A stretch of DNA of 30,338 nt from Mesotaenium endlicherianum (lineage: Eukaryota; Streptophyta; Zygnematophyceae; Zygnematales; Mesotaeniaceae). The notes under the pieces were generated by a model. It did not search any database. It saw only the letters and a list, made by a program, of their open reading frames with translations, and was not told where the DNA came from. The position numbers and the translations under genes are program-made. The stretch covers positions 1 through 30,338 of the forward strand of contig WELA01001713.1 of the NCBI GenBank assembly GCA_009602735.1. The letters are read 5' to 3'. Position 1 is the stretch's first letter. Every line of letters begins with the position of its first letter. Shown one piece after another: positions 29,175 to 30,338 of this stretch.

Positions 29175-30338
29175 TTAATTGCACATAAAATAAATACAAA
29201 ATACAGTAGCATGCATAGTTAGTGTACAGAGCTTACTTTCACTTGGAGGCTTCTTGTAGCAAGAAGCTATGTCTCGAGCTCTCTTCATGAGCTCTTTTGT
29301 TGATAAGTTTTCACCTTCCACTATCAAAGCTGGTGCCCCTTGTATACGTTCCTTGTGGCGCTCCGGCTCCAGCCTGTCCTTCGTTTCTCTTTGCTGCCTT
29401 AACACTCTCACCTGTGTTGCAACCTTTGCTCTAGCATCTTTCATCACTTGTATAGCAGCATCTCTAGCTGATTTGGCTAGTGAAACAGGCTGAGGTTGAG
29501 AAGCACGATCCAAGTCAGCTCTAAATTTTGCAGGTGTGTGCAAGTCCTGACACCTTTGAATTCTCACCTCACGAGCTGCTAAGTCTGCAGCTTCCTGCAA
29601 CTCACAAGCTCTCCTGAAGTTTTCCTTCTCTCTCGCAACCCTCTCTTGTTCTTTTTGTACAAAAGCTTCTCTTGTTATAATTGCAGCCTCTATCATGCAA
29701 TCTTTCACACGAAGACCACGACCGAGCATTCTGTGAGGATAATATGCCAACATATAGTGTATGTGAGTGCTTGTATCTATGTGGTGATGAGCTCTCCAAA
29801 CATCTATGCCATAGCATTGGTCAAGGGCCATGACAACATGCCCCCCTCTATTTAGAAGTGCAAAAGTGAAGTTTAGGCTGAGGGATTTCTCTCCATGCTT
29901 ATTTTTTCTCCAATCCATGACTAAAAGTGGAACTATAGCAACAATTTCTCCTAATTTAGCTAACAACTTAGCAGCTCCATAGCCATAATTTGCATCAACA
30001 CTTTCAAACGAAAAGAGGGCATCTAACTCTTCCACAGCCCAACATACTCTACAAATACTTCTACAAAGCACAGGCTCGGTTTTGGTTATATGATGCCATA
30101 CTTCTTTGCCTACACTATCAAAAAGAATTTGAAATAACTCCTTAGGGACATTAACATCTCTCATGCGTACACCAGCTTGAGAAGTAGAGTCTATCCTTTT
30201 CAACAAGCGTCTCCTATAATTCAGAAGCCAGTCTCTAGGATCCACTTCAACAGCTCGGATAAAGATCTTGCCGCACCTTTGACAGTAGCATAGTCCAGCT
30301 CCTCTTTGCAGGCCGCATCTGCTACAGAATGTAGGAAG
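29175..30338 (-). CDS. Zinc-ribbon and coiled-coil protein, convergent partner (partial)
   Basis: The frame is open from the right window edge to TAA at 29175, about 387 codons, so the start is missing. Near the edge it has CSRCG, then CYCQRCGK: a C-x2-C-x9-C-x-C-x2-C set resembling a zinc ribbon (30325-30270). A mixed globular region follows (30245 to about 29720), with DWLLNYRRRLL, VWHHITKTEP and a His-rich stretch. About 29710-29280 is a long, charged, Arg/Glu/Ala-rich helix region. A GTAAGC donor-like site at about 29233 suggests the last residues may instead be spliced. I recognise no family. Its stop is 36 bp from the stop of the transposase-like gene on the other strand, with similar ordinary base use, so the two may be one unit. 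It could also be an unrelated host gene. Confidence 0.6.
   Translation of the reverse strand, partial: LPTFCSRCGLQRGAGLCYCQRCGKIFIRAVEVDPRDWLLNYRRRLLKRIDSTSQAGVRMRDVNVPKELFQILFDSVGKEVWHHITKTEPVLCRSICRVCWAVEELDALFSFESVDANYGYGAAKLLAKLGEIVAIVPLLVMDWRKNKHGEKSLSLNFTFALLNRGGHVVMALDQCYGIDVWRAHHHIDTSTHIHYMLAYYPHRMLGRGLRVKDCMIEAAIITREAFVQKEQERVAREKENFRRACELQEAADLAAREVRIQRCQDLHTPAKFRADLDRASQPQPVSLAKSARDAAIQVMKDARAKVATQVRVLRQQRETKDRLEPERHKERIQGAPALIVEGENLSTKELMKRARDIASCYKKPPSESKLCTLTMHATVFCIYFMCN

Noticed and set aside
1..30338. tRNA, rRNA genes or CRISPR arrays
   Set aside because: Scanning by eye gave no cloverleaf, rRNA core or regularly spaced direct repeats; a tRNAscan-SE/Infernal run would be needed to exclude small RNAs.

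Overview
The window starts at a chromosome end. Bases 1-127 are CCCTAAA repeats, perfect and then degenerate, which is the plant-type (TTTAGGG) telomere read on its C-rich strand. With the telomere, a spliced nuclear gene for plastid-type D-3-phosphoglycerate dehydrogenase, and an LTR retrotransposon whose primer site resembles the plant initiator-Met tRNA site, this points to the subtelomere of a streptophyte. A non-seed land plant or charophyte alga is my guess, because of the mixture of gene families; the species cannot be read from the sequence.

Layout. 1-2.7 kb: telomere, then a compact two-exon RING-H2 gene on the minus strand (1825-2537). 2.7-4.7 kb: no recognisable gene. 4.7-7.25 kb: a GC-rich, low-complexity island with one clear lone exon of translation factor eIF3e (5581-5711). 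7.38-12.01 kb: a structurally complete but non-coding LTR retrotransposon with a CATAT target duplication. 12.0-13.3 kb: decayed repeats, including an array of a GTGCCCCC-type motif. 13.8-14.76 kb: an apparently intact two-exon DUF427 gene. 15.9-19.07 kb: a second GC-rich island holding minus-strand pieces of a DUF1399/GRDP-type gene with apparent frameshifts and in-frame TGAs. 20.2-24.2 kb: the five-exon PGDH gene, the only clear housekeeping gene here. 24.2-26.7 kb: AT-rich intergenic DNA with a dispersed repeat also seen at 12.1 kb. 26.8-30.34 kb: two long convergent open frames whose stops are 36 bp apart.

The last block is the most unusual. The plus-strand protein (27099-29138) has an RNase-H/transposase-like plan: a GDA aspartate, a GGDxKF block, a CxxC zinc knuckle, an xILHL block, then an HxxxxH pair with a glutamate exactly 20 residues after the second histidine. 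The order and spacing match the catalytic core of RAG1/Transib-type recombinases. An in-frame amber codon cuts off its upstream part, and the presumed second catalytic Asp is Cys, so this copy is probably decayed or catalytically inactive. Its convergent neighbour carries a Cys-rich zinc-ribbon-like motif and long basic helices, and runs off the window. I infer that both belong to one mobile unit; the far end lies outside the window.

The genes do not form a pathway. This is a typical mosaic chromosome end: a few intact plant genes set among duplicated gene fragments, old retroelements and a transposon-like unit.
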